From Hymenobacter actinosclerus (GTDB lineage: Bacteria; Bacteroidota; Bacteroidia; Cytophagales; Hymenobacteraceae), in assembly GCF_900111515.1 (NCBI RefSeq), contig NZ_FOHS01000002.1, positions 620,001-684,000 of the forward strand: a stretch of DNA of 64,000 bases. Reading direction: 5' to 3'. Numbering within the stretch: the first letter of the stretch is position 1; every line of letters starts with the position of its first letter. The notes beneath the pieces are model-generated. The model saw only the letters and a program-made list of their open reading frames with translations, was not told where the DNA came from and did not search any database. The position numbers were made by a program, and so were the translations under genes. This document shows positions 1-9,205 of the stretch, one piece after another.

Positions 1-1
1 T

Positions 2-3000
2 GGCTCCCCCATTAGCTCGGCTCCTTTCTCGGCAGTGCTTCTCAACGATGGGCAGGCCACATTCAGTACCGGTGTAGCTCCGGCCAGCCTCCCCGCCGCC
101 CGCGACGGCTTGGCGCTGACCGATGTGGACGGCGACGGCGACCTGGACCTACTTGTGGTGGCCAGTGATGAGAATGCGGCCTACCTGCGTCTCAACCAGC
201 GGATAGCCCGTCCTGCCCTGACGGCGGTTACGCCCGCCAGCGGCCTGCCCGGAGCTGCCGTAATGCTCACCGGCACCGACCTGATCGGCACCACTGAGGT
301 CACTTTCAATGGCACGCCGGCCCCCGATTTCACGGTTAATTCCGCCACCCAAATCACGGTGCGCGTACCGGCGGGGGCCGCCAGCGGCCTGATTAGCGTG
401 CGTAATCCCAAGGGCAGCGCCAACTCGCCCCAAGCCTTCACGGTGCTGCGGCCGGTGCCGGTACTAAGCGTGAGCCCGGCCCCCAACGCCACGGCGGCCC
501 CTGGTGCTGCCGTTACCGTGACTTTCGGGCAGGCGGTACCCGTAAACAGCGCGGCCACGCTGGCCGTGTTCAGCCAGCGCCGGGGCGGGCTGCTGGCGGG
601 CAGCCGCCAGGGCGCGGGCACCAGCACCTTTACCTTTACCCCGGACCGGCCCTTTTTGGCCGGCGAGCAGCTGAGCGTGAGCATTCCGGCCTACACCGAG
701 GCCAACCAGAACCGGGTGCGCAAACAAGTGTACCAGTTTCGGGCGGCCGTGGGCGGCACCGGGCGCGGCTACTTCGAGGCTCCTACCAAAGTGGAAGCCG
801 ACGAGGAATCGTTGTTGGAGCTGGGCGACGTAACCGGCGACGGCCTCGTGGATATGGTTATCCTGAACCGGCCGTCCGTGGAAGTGCGGCCCAACAACGG
901 CGCGGGCGGCTTTCTGGCCGTCAGTACCAGCATTGCCATTGATACCGATGAGCTGCGGCCGGACTTCGTGCTGGGCGACGTGGACAACGACGGCGACCTG
1001 GATATCGTGGTCAGCGTTTCGGGCCTGAAGCTGCTCGTGCTGCTCAATAACGGCGCGGGGGCCTTCCCGCAACGGCATGAAGTAAAGCTGACCGAAGAGC
1101 CCACCCAACTGAACCTGGCCGACATGGACGCCGACGGTGATTTGGACATCATCATGAGTAACCAGGGCCACTCGGCCTGCACGATAGTGCTGGGCTTCAA
1201 CGACGGCACCGGCCGGTTCGGGGGCCTGACTTCCACTTACCTGAGCAACGGCACTAATGTACTGTTCACTAACACCGAAATTGGTGATGTGGACGGCGAC
1301 GGCGACCTGGACCTGCTCATCAACAACAACGCCCCCTACCTGCTGCTCAACGACGGGCACGGCAAACTGGCGGCTCCCATTGATGCCCAATTCGCCGACG
1401 GCGAATCTTACCATATTCATTTGGTGGACATTGACAACGACGGCGACCTGGACGTTGTTAGCCTGTCCTCTCCCTCAACCCAGCCCAGAGTTTCAAGCGT
1501 AAATATCAGCCGCAACAACGGCCAGGGCCAGTTTACTACCACGCGGTTCGACGTGGCCATCGGCACCAGTTCCCTGACGGTGGGCGACCTGGACGGCGAC
1601 GGCGACTTGGACCTGCTGCTGAACTCCTACTGGGGCGAGCCGGCCGAAATCCGGCTCAACAACGGCCGGGGCGAGTTTCTGAACTTCCGCTCGTCTGACG
1701 CCAACGGCACATTGCTGTGCGATGTGGACAACGACGGCGACCTGGACCTGATTGGCGGCGACCGGGATGCGCCCGGCTACAACGTCCGCCTCAACGGCCC
1801 AACCCCGCCGCCCATAATTAGCAGCTTCGCGCCGGCTGCTGGCCCCGTAGGTACTACGGTGGTTGTTACCGGCAGTGGCTTTCAGGGAGCTACCGAGGTG
1901 CGCTTCAATGGCACGGCGGCCCCCGGCTTCGTGGTTAATTCAGCCACTCAAATCACCGTGAAAGTGCCGCTGGGGGCCAGTACAGGGCCGCTGTCCGTAG
2001 TTTCGCCCGTGGCTACGGCCAGCTCGGCCACCGCGTTTACGGTGGTGGCGCAGGTGGTGGCCACCACGCTTAACCCAGGACCCAACGCCGTGTCGGTGCC
2101 GCGCAACGGGCCGCTGAGTTTGTCGTTTTCGGCCCCCATTGCGTCGGCTTCGCTGGCCGATGTGCGGGTGTTTGGCAGCCAGTTGCGGGGGCAGCGGGCG
2201 GGCAGCCTGACGGGCGGCGGCACGGCCACGCTGCGCTTTGCGCCCGCCCAGGCCTTTATGCCCGGCGAGCAGGTGAGCGTGAGCCTGCCCGCCACCATGC
2301 AATCCACCGACGGCAAGCCCCTGTTCCCGCAGGTGTACCAGTTCCGGGCGGCTACCGGGGGCGCCGGGCGGGGCCTGTTTCGGGGTGGCACCACGCAAGG
2401 CGTGGGCTGGTTTGCCAACGATTTGGCCGTGGGCGACATCGACAACGACGGCGACCTGGACCTGCTGCTGCCCGTGGAAATTCAGTACACCAACAACGGC
2501 AGCGTGCTGATTGAGCGCAACGACGGGCGGGGCCGCTTCCAGCCCGCGCCCGGCATCGAGTACCCCTACGGCCAGAACCCTAAGCAGCTGGTGCTCGGCG
2601 ACGTGAACGGCGACGGGGCGCTGGACGTGCTCTGGAGCTTCGGCTATGGCCTCAGCATCAGCCTCAACCAGGGCAACGGCACCTTCGCCCCCACCCGGCA
2701 GGTGTACACGAGTGCCGATAAGCTGGCCCTCGGCGACGTGGATGCCGACGGCGACCTGGACCTTATCGTTACTACCTCCTACCTCGACGGCCGGCTCTCG
2801 GTTCTGCGCAATCAGGGCGACGGCACCTTCGCTCTCGCTTCGGCCCAGCACCTGGCCAGCCCCGCCGCCGACGGCGTTGTGCTGGCCGACGTGGACAACG
2901 ACGGCGACCTGGACGCGCTGACGGCCAACGGTGCCCAAGGCCTGCGGCTGCACCTCAACGACGGCCGCGGCGAGTTTGCCACGGGCCAATTGCTCACCGT

Positions 3001-3730
3001 GCCGGGCGGCAGGGTGCGCCAGGCCTTGCTGGCCGACCTGAACGCCGATGGCTCGCCCGACGTGGTCGCCGTTTGCACTGATGCCGCCCTGAGCAGCAGC
3101 TGGCTGAGCCTGCTGCGCAACGATGGCCGCGGCGGGTTCGGGCCCGCCGGCCTGCCGCTGGCCGCCACCGGTTACATTCAGCGCGTGGAACTCGCCGACG
3201 TGGATGCCGACGGCGACCTGGACTTGGTGGTTTCCTACGCCAGCGATGCCAGCGTAATCGTGCAGGCAAACGACGGGCAAGGCAACTTCCGGCCGGGCGC
3301 GCCGGTAGCAGTCAGCCGCAACCCCGGCCCGCTGGTGCTGGCCGATTTCGATGGGGATGGCGACGTAGACCTGGCCGCGCTGGAGCTGGCCACCGGCGGC
3401 GCGGCCCTGGACATCCGCTTCAACGACGGGCAGTTGGTTACCCACGCCGCTACGGCTTCCGCCGCCGACCCGCGCCTGCTGGTGTACCCTAACCCGGCCC
3501 GCGGGCAGTTCACGCTGGCTTTGCCCCCGGAGCTGCGGCCGGCTTCGGCCGGGGCGGGCTGGCTGGGGCTGTACAACTCGACGGGGCAGCTGGTGCTGGA
3601 GCAGCCCGTGCAGCTCTCGGCCACGGGCTACCAGCGCATCGGCGTAGCGGCACTGCCCGCCGGCATCTACGCCCTGCGCCTAGTGCTTGGTAACCGGGTA
3701 CTGATTGGCCGGATAACTATTGCCAACTGA
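2..3730 (+). CDS. FG-GAP/VCBS-repeat, IPT/TIG surface protein with T9SS sorting domain (5' partial)
   Basis: The reading frame is open to the left edge, so the N-terminus and signal peptide lie outside; the first in-window start-like codon is GTG at 35. Counting from that codon, an FG-GAP tail is followed by an IPT/TIG domain (about 57-137), an SbsA-type Ig-like domain (about 138-240), a run of FG-GAP blocks with calcium-binding-type VDGDGDLDL or VDNDGDLDL motifs (about 245-585), then a second TIG (about 590-670), a second Ig-like domain and more FG-GAP blocks to about 1130. The last 80 residues have the type IX secretion signature (YPNPARGQF, then GIYALRL), so the protein is predicted to be exported by T9SS and anchored or released at the cell surface. 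The FG-GAP arrays suggest beta-propellers. An adhesin or matrix role is an inference; no catalytic domain is visible. Confidence 0.85.
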   Translation, partial: GSPISSAPFSAVLLNDGQATFSTGVAPASLPAARDGLALTDVDGDGDLDLLVVASDENAAYLRLNQRIARPALTAVTPASGLPGAAVMLTGTDLIGTTEVTFNGTPAPDFTVNSATQITVRVPAGAASGLISVRNPKGSANSPQAFTVLRPVPVLSVSPAPNATAAPGAAVTVTFGQAVPVNSAATLAVFSQRRGGLLAGSRQGAGTSTFTFTPDRPFLAGEQLSVSIPAYTEANQNRVRKQVYQFRAAVGGTGRGYFEAPTKVEADEESLLELGDVTGDGLVDMVILNRPSVEVRPNNGAGGFLAVSTSIAIDTDELRPDFVLGDVDNDGDLDIVVSVSGLKLLVLLNNGAGAFPQRHEVKLTEEPTQLNLADMDADGDLDIIMSNQGHSACTIVLGFNDGTGRFGGLTSTYLSNGTNVLFTNTEIGDVDGDGDLDLLINNNAPYLLLNDGHGKLAAPIDAQFADGESYHIHLVDIDNDGDLDVVSLSSPSTQPRVSSVNISRNNGQGQFTTTRFDVAIGTSSLTVGDLDGDGDLDLLLNSYWGEPAEIRLNNGRGEFLNFRSSDANGTLLCDVDNDGDLDLIGGDRDAPGYNVRLNGPTPPPIISSFAPAAGPVGTTVVVTGSGFQGATEVRFNGTAAPGFVVNSATQITVKVPLGASTGPLSVVSPVATASSATAFTVVAQVVATTLNPGPNAVSVPRNGPLSLSFSAPIASASLADVRVFGSQLRGQRAGSLTGGGTATLRFAPAQAFMPGEQVSVSLPATMQSTDGKPLFPQVYQFRAATGGAGRGLFRGGTTQGVGWFANDLAVGDIDNDGDLDLLLPVEIQYTNNGSVLIERNDGRGRFQPAPGIEYPYGQNPKQLVLGDVNGDGALDVLWSFGYGLSISLNQGNGTFAPTRQVYTSADKLALGDVDADGDLDLIVTTSYLDGRLSVLRNQGDGTFALASAQHLASPAADGVVLADVDNDGDLDALTANGAQGLRLHLNDGRGEFATGQLLTVPGGRVRQALLADLNADGSPDVVAVCTDAALSSSWLSLLRNDGRGGFGPAGLPLAATGYIQRVELADVDADGDLDLVVSYASDASVIVQANDGQGNFRPGAPVAVSRNPGPLVLADFDGDGDVDLAALELATGGAALDIRFNDGQLVTHAATASAADPRLLVYPNPARGQFTLALPPELRPASAGAGWLGLYNSTGQLVLEQPVQLSATGYQRIGVAALPAGIYALRLVLGNRVLIGRITIAN

Positions 3731-3875
3731 TGGCTTAAAGGGCGAACGTGCTCGGGCTGATTCCGGCCCAAACGCCGGGCCGCGGCGGCAAGGAACCAGA
3801 TAAGCCCCATGCCTGCAACGTCCAATGGGGCGGCCGTACTCTACCTGGGGTACTGCTGCCCCGTTTTTCGTTTAT

Positions 3876-5648
3876 ATGCTGCTCCTTCTGCTCCCGCTGC
3901 TGCTGGCCGGTCCCCGCGCCGCCACCCTCTCGCCCCCCGACTCGCTCACGGCCCGCGAAACCCGCAACCTCACGGCCCTGGCGCGGGCCGTGGGCGACCT
4001 CAAATACTTCTACCCCAACCGCCACTCGGCCCGTGTAAGCTGGGAAACGGTGCTCATCCGCGCCATCCCGGCCGTGCGCCGCGCCCGCGCCGACCGAGCC
4101 CTGACTGCCACGCTCGACAGCCTGATGCGGCCCCTAGCCTCCGGTGCACTTTTCACAATTTCCCCGGCTCCACCCGCGCCAACTGCTGCCCGAGCCGTTA
4201 CGGCCGGCTACTTATGGGAGCACCACGGCCTGGGGCTCGATAAGGCTGGCTTGGGACTGAAAACCCGGCTCATGCGACTGGCCGGCCTGCGCTACGACAG
4301 CCGAATCCGGGCGGCATCGGCGGCGGAGGTAGCGGCGGCTTTCCCGGCCGGGCCGCCACAGTACACCGAACAGTATACCGAGCTGCTCACCGATTCGGTG
4401 CGCCTGACGCTGCCGTTGGTGCTGAGCAAGGCCCGATACCAGCAGCGGCTGCGCCACCGGCCGGGCCGGCGGGTGCGGCGGTTGCAAGCCAGCAGCATGG
4501 AGCAGCGGCTGGCTACCACCATGCTCACCTGGAACATTATCCGCCACTTCTACCCCTACCGCGCCCTGCTCGATAGCGCCCACTGGACGAATGCCCTGAC
4601 CAACGCCCTGCCCCAGGCCGCCCGCGCCACCTCCGAAGCCGAGCTGCTGGTTGCCACCCGCCGGATGCTGGCCCGCCTGCCCGACCGCCACGTGGGCTTC
4701 ACCCCCCGCACCCGCACTGGCTTCTATATTACCCCGCCTCCTTACGATTTGCAGTTTGAGTTGATAGACAGCGCGGTAATCGTGCGCCGGGTACCCGCCA
4801 CATTGCGGCCCCTGGTGGCCCCCGGCGCGGCCCTGACGCACCTGAATGGTCAGCCCGTGGGCTGGCTGCTGGATTCGATAAGTAGCCTGCTTCCGGCCTC
4901 CTCGCCCGCCGTAGCCCGCCGGCTGGCCGTCCAGGGGCTGGTACCGAAACTCGGTGCCACGCGGCGGGCGGCTAGTTTCACCTTCCAGGATTCTACGGGC
5001 CAGCCGCGCACTTACTGCTGGACGTTTCGGCAGTTGCGCGGCAGCCATTACCACCAGCCGCCGCCGTTGCGCGAAATAGCGCCGGGTGTCGTGTACCTCG
5101 ATGCGGCCCGCCTGCGCTACGTGGATTTCCAGCGTGCCCTGCCGCAACTCCAGGCTGCTCAGGGTCTCGTGGTGGATTTGCGCCAGCGGCCGAATTACGA
5201 GCTATTGCGCATCCTGCCCCACTTCTCTACCGAACCGCTGCATTCCGACAGCACAGCCATGCCCCTGATGCGGCAGCCCAATTTTCAGCACGCGGTTTTT
5301 CGGTTTCGAGCCAACAAACCTATAACTCCGCAACTGCCGCTGCTGAGTATGCCCAAGGTTTTCCTGACCGGCCCCGATACGTACAGCTACGGCGAAACGG
5401 TGGCTTCCATCGTGCGGCGCAACGCCCTCGGCTCGCTACTGGGCCAGGCTACCGGCGGCACCAACGGCGAAATGAACTTCGTCACCATCGGCCGGGCCTG
5501 CGAGCTGAGCTTCACCGGCCGCTACGTGCAGCCCAGCGGCCCGGCCTACCAGGGCGTGGGTATTATACCAGACATCGTGGTTGCGCCTGACTGGCGGCCG
5601 GAAGCGGAGTTAAAGCGGGCCGTGGCGTGGCTGCTTGGGCAGCAGTAG
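3876..5648 (+). CDS. S41 family peptidase-like protein (C-terminal processing protease fold)
   Basis: About 590 residues. The chosen start gives a hydrophobic export signal (MLLLLLPLLLAGPRAA); an upstream in-frame ATG at 3825 would add 17 residues and is also possible. After an N-terminal region of unknown fold (about 20-250) there is a PDZ-like stretch and a C-terminal tail-protease core. In that core LSMPKVFLTGPDTYSYGETV resembles the S41 catalytic-serine strand (Ser of TYSYGE, near residue 503), followed by LGQATGG. This fits the periplasmic or secreted S41 peptidases common in Bacteroidota. The substrate cannot be inferred. It lies 145 bp after the T9SS cargo gene and ends just before a very strong hairpin shared with the convergent aldo/keto reductase gene. 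Confidence 0.75.
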   Translation: MLLLLLPLLLAGPRAATLSPPDSLTARETRNLTALARAVGDLKYFYPNRHSARVSWETVLIRAIPAVRRARADRALTATLDSLMRPLASGALFTISPAPPAPTAARAVTAGYLWEHHGLGLDKAGLGLKTRLMRLAGLRYDSRIRAASAAEVAAAFPAGPPQYTEQYTELLTDSVRLTLPLVLSKARYQQRLRHRPGRRVRRLQASSMEQRLATTMLTWNIIRHFYPYRALLDSAHWTNALTNALPQAARATSEAELLVATRRMLARLPDRHVGFTPRTRTGFYITPPPYDLQFELIDSAVIVRRVPATLRPLVAPGAALTHLNGQPVGWLLDSISSLLPASSPAVARRLAVQGLVPKLGATRRAASFTFQDSTGQPRTYCWTFRQLRGSHYHQPPPLREIAPGVVYLDAARLRYVDFQRALPQLQAAQGLVVDLRQRPNYELLRILPHFSTEPLHSDSTAMPLMRQPNFQHAVFRFRANKPITPQLPLLSMPKVFLTGPDTYSYGETVASIVRRNALGSLLGQATGGTNGEMNFVTIGRACELSFTGRYVQPSGPAYQGVGIIPDIVVAPDWRPEAELKRAVAWLLGQQ

Positions 5649-5660
5649 TTCTGGCGTGGG

Positions 5661-5762
5661 TTCCCGCAGAGGAGCGGGGAGGTAAACCGCCGAGGTCCGC
5701 AGAGCTGTTCAAGAACGACTCTGCGGACCTCGGCGGTTTACCTCCCCGCTCCTCTGCGGGAA
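5661..5762. terminator. Perfect 44-bp-arm hairpin between convergent genes (repeat family G)
   Basis: Arms 5661-5704 and 5719-5762 are exact reverse complements around a 14-nt loop. The site lies between two convergent stop codons (5648 and 5771), so it can end transcription from both sides. The arm contains the CGCAGAGGAGCGGGG motif, of which a single-arm relative is seen at 16335-16388. Confidence 0.75.
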
Positions 5763-5768
5763 ACGCTA

Positions 5769-6758
5769 TCAGGCCAGCACCTGCTCAATCCGCGCCAGCT
5801 CTTCCGCACTAAACGCCAACCCCTCCAGACACCGCAACGAGTCGTCGAGCTGCTCGGGCCGGCTGGCCCCGATGAGCACCGACGTTACCCGCTCGTCGCG
5901 CAGCACCCAGGCCAGGGCCAACTGGGCCAAGCTTTGGCCGCGCGCCTGGGCCAGTTCGTTCAGCGCCCTGATTTGCGTCAGGCGTTCCTCGGTGAGGTTA
6001 TCTTCCGTGAGAAAACCCACGCCTTTGGCCACCCGCGAATCGGCGGGGATGCCGTGCAGGTACTTGCCCGTGAGCAGGCCCTGGGCCAGCGGCGAATACG
6101 GAATGCAGCCCACCCCTTCCCGGCCCAGCAAGTCGAGCAGGCCGTTTTCGGGCGTGCGCTCAAACAGCGAATACCTGGGCTGATGGATCAGGCAGGGCGT
6201 GCCCAGCTCGCGCAACAGCCGGATGGCCTCGGCGGCTTCGGCCGGCTCGTAGTTGCTGATGCCTACGTACAGGGCCTTGCCCTGGCGCACGGCCTGGGCC
6301 AGCGCGCCCATGGTTTCTTCGAGCGGCGTATCGGGGTCGAAGCGGTGCGAGTAGAAGATGTCGACGTACTCCAGGCGCATCCGGCGCAGGCTCTGGTCGA
6401 GGCTGGACAGCAAATATTTGCGCGAGCCCCACTCGCCGTAGGGGCCGGGCCACATGTCGTAGCCGGCCTTGGTAGAAATGACCAGCTCGTCGCGGTAGGC
6501 CCGGAAATCCTCTTTCAGAATGCGGCCGAAGTTGGTTTCGGCCGAGCCGGGAGGCGGGCCGTAGTTGTTGGCCAGGTCGAAGTGGGTGATACCCGAATCG
6601 AAGGCCCGGTGCAGGGTGGCGCGGAAGTTACTGAGCACGTCCACGTCGCCGAAGTTGTGCCAGAGGCCGAGCGAAACGGCCGGCAGTTTCAGCCCGCTGC
6701 GGCCGCAGCGGCGGTAGGGCATGGCGGCGTAGCGGGCGGGGCTGGGGAGGTAGGGCAT
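5769..6758 (-). CDS. Aldo/keto reductase (L-glyceraldehyde 3-phosphate reductase-like)
   Basis: 329 residues, usual length for the YghZ/Gpr branch of aldo/keto reductases. These are NADPH-dependent cytosolic TIM-barrel enzymes that reduce small aldehydes. The catalytic tetrad is recognisable: Asp and Tyr in HFDLANNYGPPPGSAE, Lys in VISTKAG and His in YSHRFD. The C-terminal cofactor segment SVLIGASRPEQL is present. The natural substrate is not deducible; detoxification of methylglyoxal or L-glyceraldehyde 3-phosphate is the family role. The gene stands alone, convergent with the S41 gene, with the nucleotidyltransferase gene 31 bp upstream on the same strand. Confidence 0.9.
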   Translation of the reverse strand: MPYLPSPARYAAMPYRRCGRSGLKLPAVSLGLWHNFGDVDVLSNFRATLHRAFDSGITHFDLANNYGPPPGSAETNFGRILKEDFRAYRDELVISTKAGYDMWPGPYGEWGSRKYLLSSLDQSLRRMRLEYVDIFYSHRFDPDTPLEETMGALAQAVRQGKALYVGISNYEPAEAAEAIRLLRELGTPCLIHQPRYSLFERTPENGLLDLLGREGVGCIPYSPLAQGLLTGKYLHGIPADSRVAKGVGFLTEDNLTEERLTQIRALNELAQARGQSLAQLALAWVLRDERVTSVLIGASRPEQLDDSLRCLEGLAFSAEELARIEQVLA

Positions 6759-6789
6759 GGGGGTGGGGAGGAGGCAAACAGGTTGCCTG

Positions 6790-7290
6790 TTATTCCTGCT
6801 GGTGTCGGTTCTTCAATTCCTGAATATCTGTCAGATCCTTGGGCCGGGCATTCGTGGCCTTATCCAGCAACAAATCCTCGTAACCCATAAACGGAACCTC
6901 AATTCCAGTTAGGCGCACCACCTGCTTGTTTTTATAGGCCGATGCAAATTTTATCGACGCCTTCAGGCTGGGCAACAGGTCGAGCGTGAATTTCTCAAAC
7001 TCATATCTGAAGTATGATTTCTGAGGATTAGGCTCTTGCTCGGCTTTGAACCTGTCCACGTTCTGCCCCAGGCTTTCCAGCGCATCGAGCAGCCTAAAAT
7101 AGTTCTGGTAAGATGGGTTGTACCAAAAGTCCAAATCCGGCTTCGTAACGGCTGCTCCCGACGGGGCAGTAGAATACCGAAAATAACCGTGCAAGGCAAC
7201 GGCCGTCCCTCCTACTATCAGGTATTCGACCTGCTGTGCATCCAGCGCGGCACAGATTCGCACCAGACTGTTAAGCAACTCGTTTTCCAC
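6790..7290 (-). CDS. Nucleotidyltransferase-fold protein (Pol-beta-like)
   Basis: 166 residues starting at GTG (7288-7290). The nucleotidyltransferase signature is visible near the N-terminus: VEYLIVGGTAVALHGY (the G-G-T-A-V-A-x-H-G helix) followed by KPDLDFWYN, the metal-binding D-x-D pair, then YEDLLLDKATNARPKDLTDI near the C-terminus. Such proteins occur as stand-alone enzymes and as the toxin half of AbiEii/MNT-type systems. Its start overlaps the end of the 51-codon ORF 7271-7426 by 20 bp, which suggests translational coupling. GC content is visibly below that of the neighbours, so a horizontally acquired small system is possible. Confidence 0.75.
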   Translation of the reverse strand: MENELLNSLVRICAALDAQQVEYLIVGGTAVALHGYFRYSTAPSGAAVTKPDLDFWYNPSYQNYFRLLDALESLGQNVDRFKAEQEPNPQKSYFRYEFEKFTLDLLPSLKASIKFASAYKNKQVVRLTGIEVPFMGYEDLLLDKATNARPKDLTDIQELKNRHQQE

Positions 7291-7426
7291 TCGAATTATT
7301 TTTAAGAAGTCGCTTTCTCAGCAGCTCCATAAGTCTTTCGAAAGCAGCAGCGCTGATTTTCGGCTGCTCACTCATCGTCTCCTGCTTAAGTTCTTCGAAG
7401 CTGTTGTGCTTGGTTAACTTCTCCAT
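7271..7426 (-). CDS. Small protein (51 aa) overlapping the nucleotidyltransferase gene
   Basis: The ORF reads MEKLTKHNSF... and ends KRVA, with TTA at 7271-7273 as the complement of its stop. It is highly charged, mostly predicted helix (FERLMELLRKRLLKNN), and overlaps the downstream gene by 20 bp. A near-consensus Bacteroidota promoter (one mismatch to TAnnTTTG, 7429-7436) lies immediately upstream, making this the natural first gene of a two-gene unit. A regulatory or antitoxin-like partner role for the nucleotidyltransferase is an inference from arrangement only. Confidence 0.6.
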   Translation of the reverse strand: MEKLTKHNSFEELKQETMSEQPKISAAAFERLMELLRKRLLKNNSSGKRVA

Positions 7427-7573
7427 AACAAGTATACTTCAATTGAAAACAAGCTGACAGCTAAGTAGCCATATCGGCCTGGCCTAAACAGACTGCCAGT
7501 TTAGGTTAGAAGCCTGAATGCTATCTAAAGATAGTTACCTCACTACAAACTGTTCCCTTTTCCCCTACCCTTC

Positions 7574-7581
7574 TACCTTTG
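7574..7581 (+). promoter_or_regulatory. Bacteroidota -7 promoter element (TACCTTTG) for fumarylacetoacetase
   Basis: Exact match to TAnnTTTG, 32 nt before the ATG at 7614. Its position favours the shorter start (MANANDPTL) over an upstream in-frame ATG at 7518. Confidence 0.55.
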
Positions 7582-7613
7582 CCCTATCCACCTACTACCC
7601 TAAGCCCGCTACT

Positions 7614-8906
7614 ATGGCCAACGCCAACGACCCTACCCTGCGCTCCTGGATTGACATTGCCCCCGGCAGCGACTTTCCGATTCAGAACCTGCCCTTCGGC
7701 GTATTTGAAACCCCGGAGCGGGGCCCGCGGCTGGCCGTGGCCATCGGCGAGTACGTACTCGATTTGTACGCCGTGGCCCAGTTCGGCTTTTTTGAAGACC
7801 TGGAGCTGGGGCCGAAGATGCCCAAGGTGTTCCGCCGCCGCAGCCTCAACCAGTTTATTGCCCTGGGCCGGCCGGCGTGGCGGGCCGTGCGCCAGCGCCT
7901 GAGCGAGCTGCTGCGCCACGACAACCCCGCCCTGCGCGACCAGCCCGAGGCCATGCGCGAGTGCCTGCTGCGCCAGGATGCCGTGCGGATGCTGCGCCCC
8001 GTAAAGCCCCAGAACTACACCGACTTTTATTCCAGCATCGAGCACGCCACCAACGTGGGCATCATGTTCCGCGACCCGGCCAATGCGCTGCTGCCCAACT
8101 GGCGCCACATCCCCATCGGCTACCACGGCCGGGCCAGTTCCATCGTGGTCAGCGGCACCGATATCCGCCGGCCCAACGGCCAGCGCAAGGCCCCCGATGC
8201 GGCCGCGCCCACCTTCGGCCCCTGCCAGCAGCTGGACTTTGAGCTGGAAATGGCCTTCGTGGTGGGCCGCCCCACCAAACTCGGCGAAACGCTGCCGGTG
8301 CAGAGTGCCGAAGACTACATTTTCGGGCTGATGCTGTTCAACGACTGGAGCGCCCGCGACATTCAGAGCTGGGAATACGTGCCGCTGGGGCCGTTTCTGG
8401 GCAAGAGTTTCGGTAGCAGCGTGGCGCCCTGGGTGGTGACGCTCGACGCGCTGGAGCCCTTCCGCATTGCCGGGCCGGTACAGGAGCCCGAGCCGCTGCT
8501 GTACCTGCGCCAGACCGGCAACCACAACTTCGACGTGAACCTGGAAGTCACCATTCAGCCCGAAGGCGGCCCCGAAACGGCCGTTTCGTATTCCAACTTC
8601 GGCCTCATGTACTGGAGCATGGCCCAGCAGCTGGCCCACCACGCCTCCAACGGCTGCAACCAGCAGGTGGGCGACCTGTACGCCTCGGGCACCATCTCGG
8701 GCACCACGCCCGACTCGCTGGGCTCGATGCTGGAGCTAAGCTGGCGCGGCACCCGCCCCGTGCCGCTGGCCGATGGCTCGGAGCGCAAATTTCTGCAGGA
8801 TGGCGACCGGGTAACCATGCGCGGCTTTGCCGAGAAGGACGGCGTGCGCATCGGGTTTGGCGAGGTGACGGGCAAAGTGCTGCCAGCAACGAAACTGGAG
8901 TTTTAG
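7614..8906 (+). CDS. fahA: Fumarylacetoacetase
   Basis: 430 residues from ATG 7614 (MANANDPTL), the family length. It hydrolyses 4-fumarylacetoacetate to fumarate and acetoacetate, the last step of tyrosine degradation via homogentisate. FAH landmarks appear in order: N-terminal SH3-like domain (PIQNLPFGVFETP), catalytic region DFYSSIEHATNVGIMFRDP, IGYHGRASSIVVSG, the metal ligands in FELEMAFVVG and FNDWSARDIQSWEYVPLGPF, and GTISGTTPDSLGSMLE near the C-terminus. An in-frame extension to 7518 would add 32 residues without family resemblance. Other tyrosine-degradation genes are not in the window; a terminator follows at 8959. Confidence 0.95.
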   Translation: MANANDPTLRSWIDIAPGSDFPIQNLPFGVFETPERGPRLAVAIGEYVLDLYAVAQFGFFEDLELGPKMPKVFRRRSLNQFIALGRPAWRAVRQRLSELLRHDNPALRDQPEAMRECLLRQDAVRMLRPVKPQNYTDFYSSIEHATNVGIMFRDPANALLPNWRHIPIGYHGRASSIVVSGTDIRRPNGQRKAPDAAAPTFGPCQQLDFELEMAFVVGRPTKLGETLPVQSAEDYIFGLMLFNDWSARDIQSWEYVPLGPFLGKSFGSSVAPWVVTLDALEPFRIAGPVQEPEPLLYLRQTGNHNFDVNLEVTIQPEGGPETAVSYSNFGLMYWSMAQQLAHHASNGCNQQVGDLYASGTISGTTPDSLGSMLELSWRGTRPVPLADGSERKFLQDGDRVTMRGFAEKDGVRIGFGEVTGKVLPATKLEF

Positions 8907-8958
8907 CCCTGTCCGACGGTAGCCTGGATTAGCATAGATCAATCTCCGGGCTGCTTTT

Positions 8959-9015
8959 AGCGGAGCCAAACTGCTTCTACGACGAGTAGAGGTAGTTTGG
9001 CTCCGCTGCTTTTTA
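8959..9015 (+). terminator. Intrinsic terminator after fahA
   Basis: Arms 8959-8972 and 8994-9007 (AGCGGAGCCAAACT and its complement), followed by GCTTTTTAGG. The remaining 190 bp up to the next gene show no ORF or RNA that I recognise. Confidence 0.7.
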
Positions 9016-9205
9016 GGGGTGGCAGCCAACCTCAAGAACCAGCCGGCAGCCGGACCGGAACCCACGGCCCATTATCAATTAAAGCACGACACTAACAACC
9101 TTCGGGGCGGGCATAAAGTACTAATGGAGGCCGGAATGGCAGCGAATACCACTCATCCGCTGCCGGTCTGCACTTTTCTTCTTTCGTACCCTTTCCCGAA
9201 TTCTT

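Noticed and set aside
464..1420. Long minus-strand frame (318 codons) inside the FG-GAP gene
   Set aside because: Antisense to a clear repeat-domain gene; the frame stays open because of biased codon use in high-GC DNA and has no domain.
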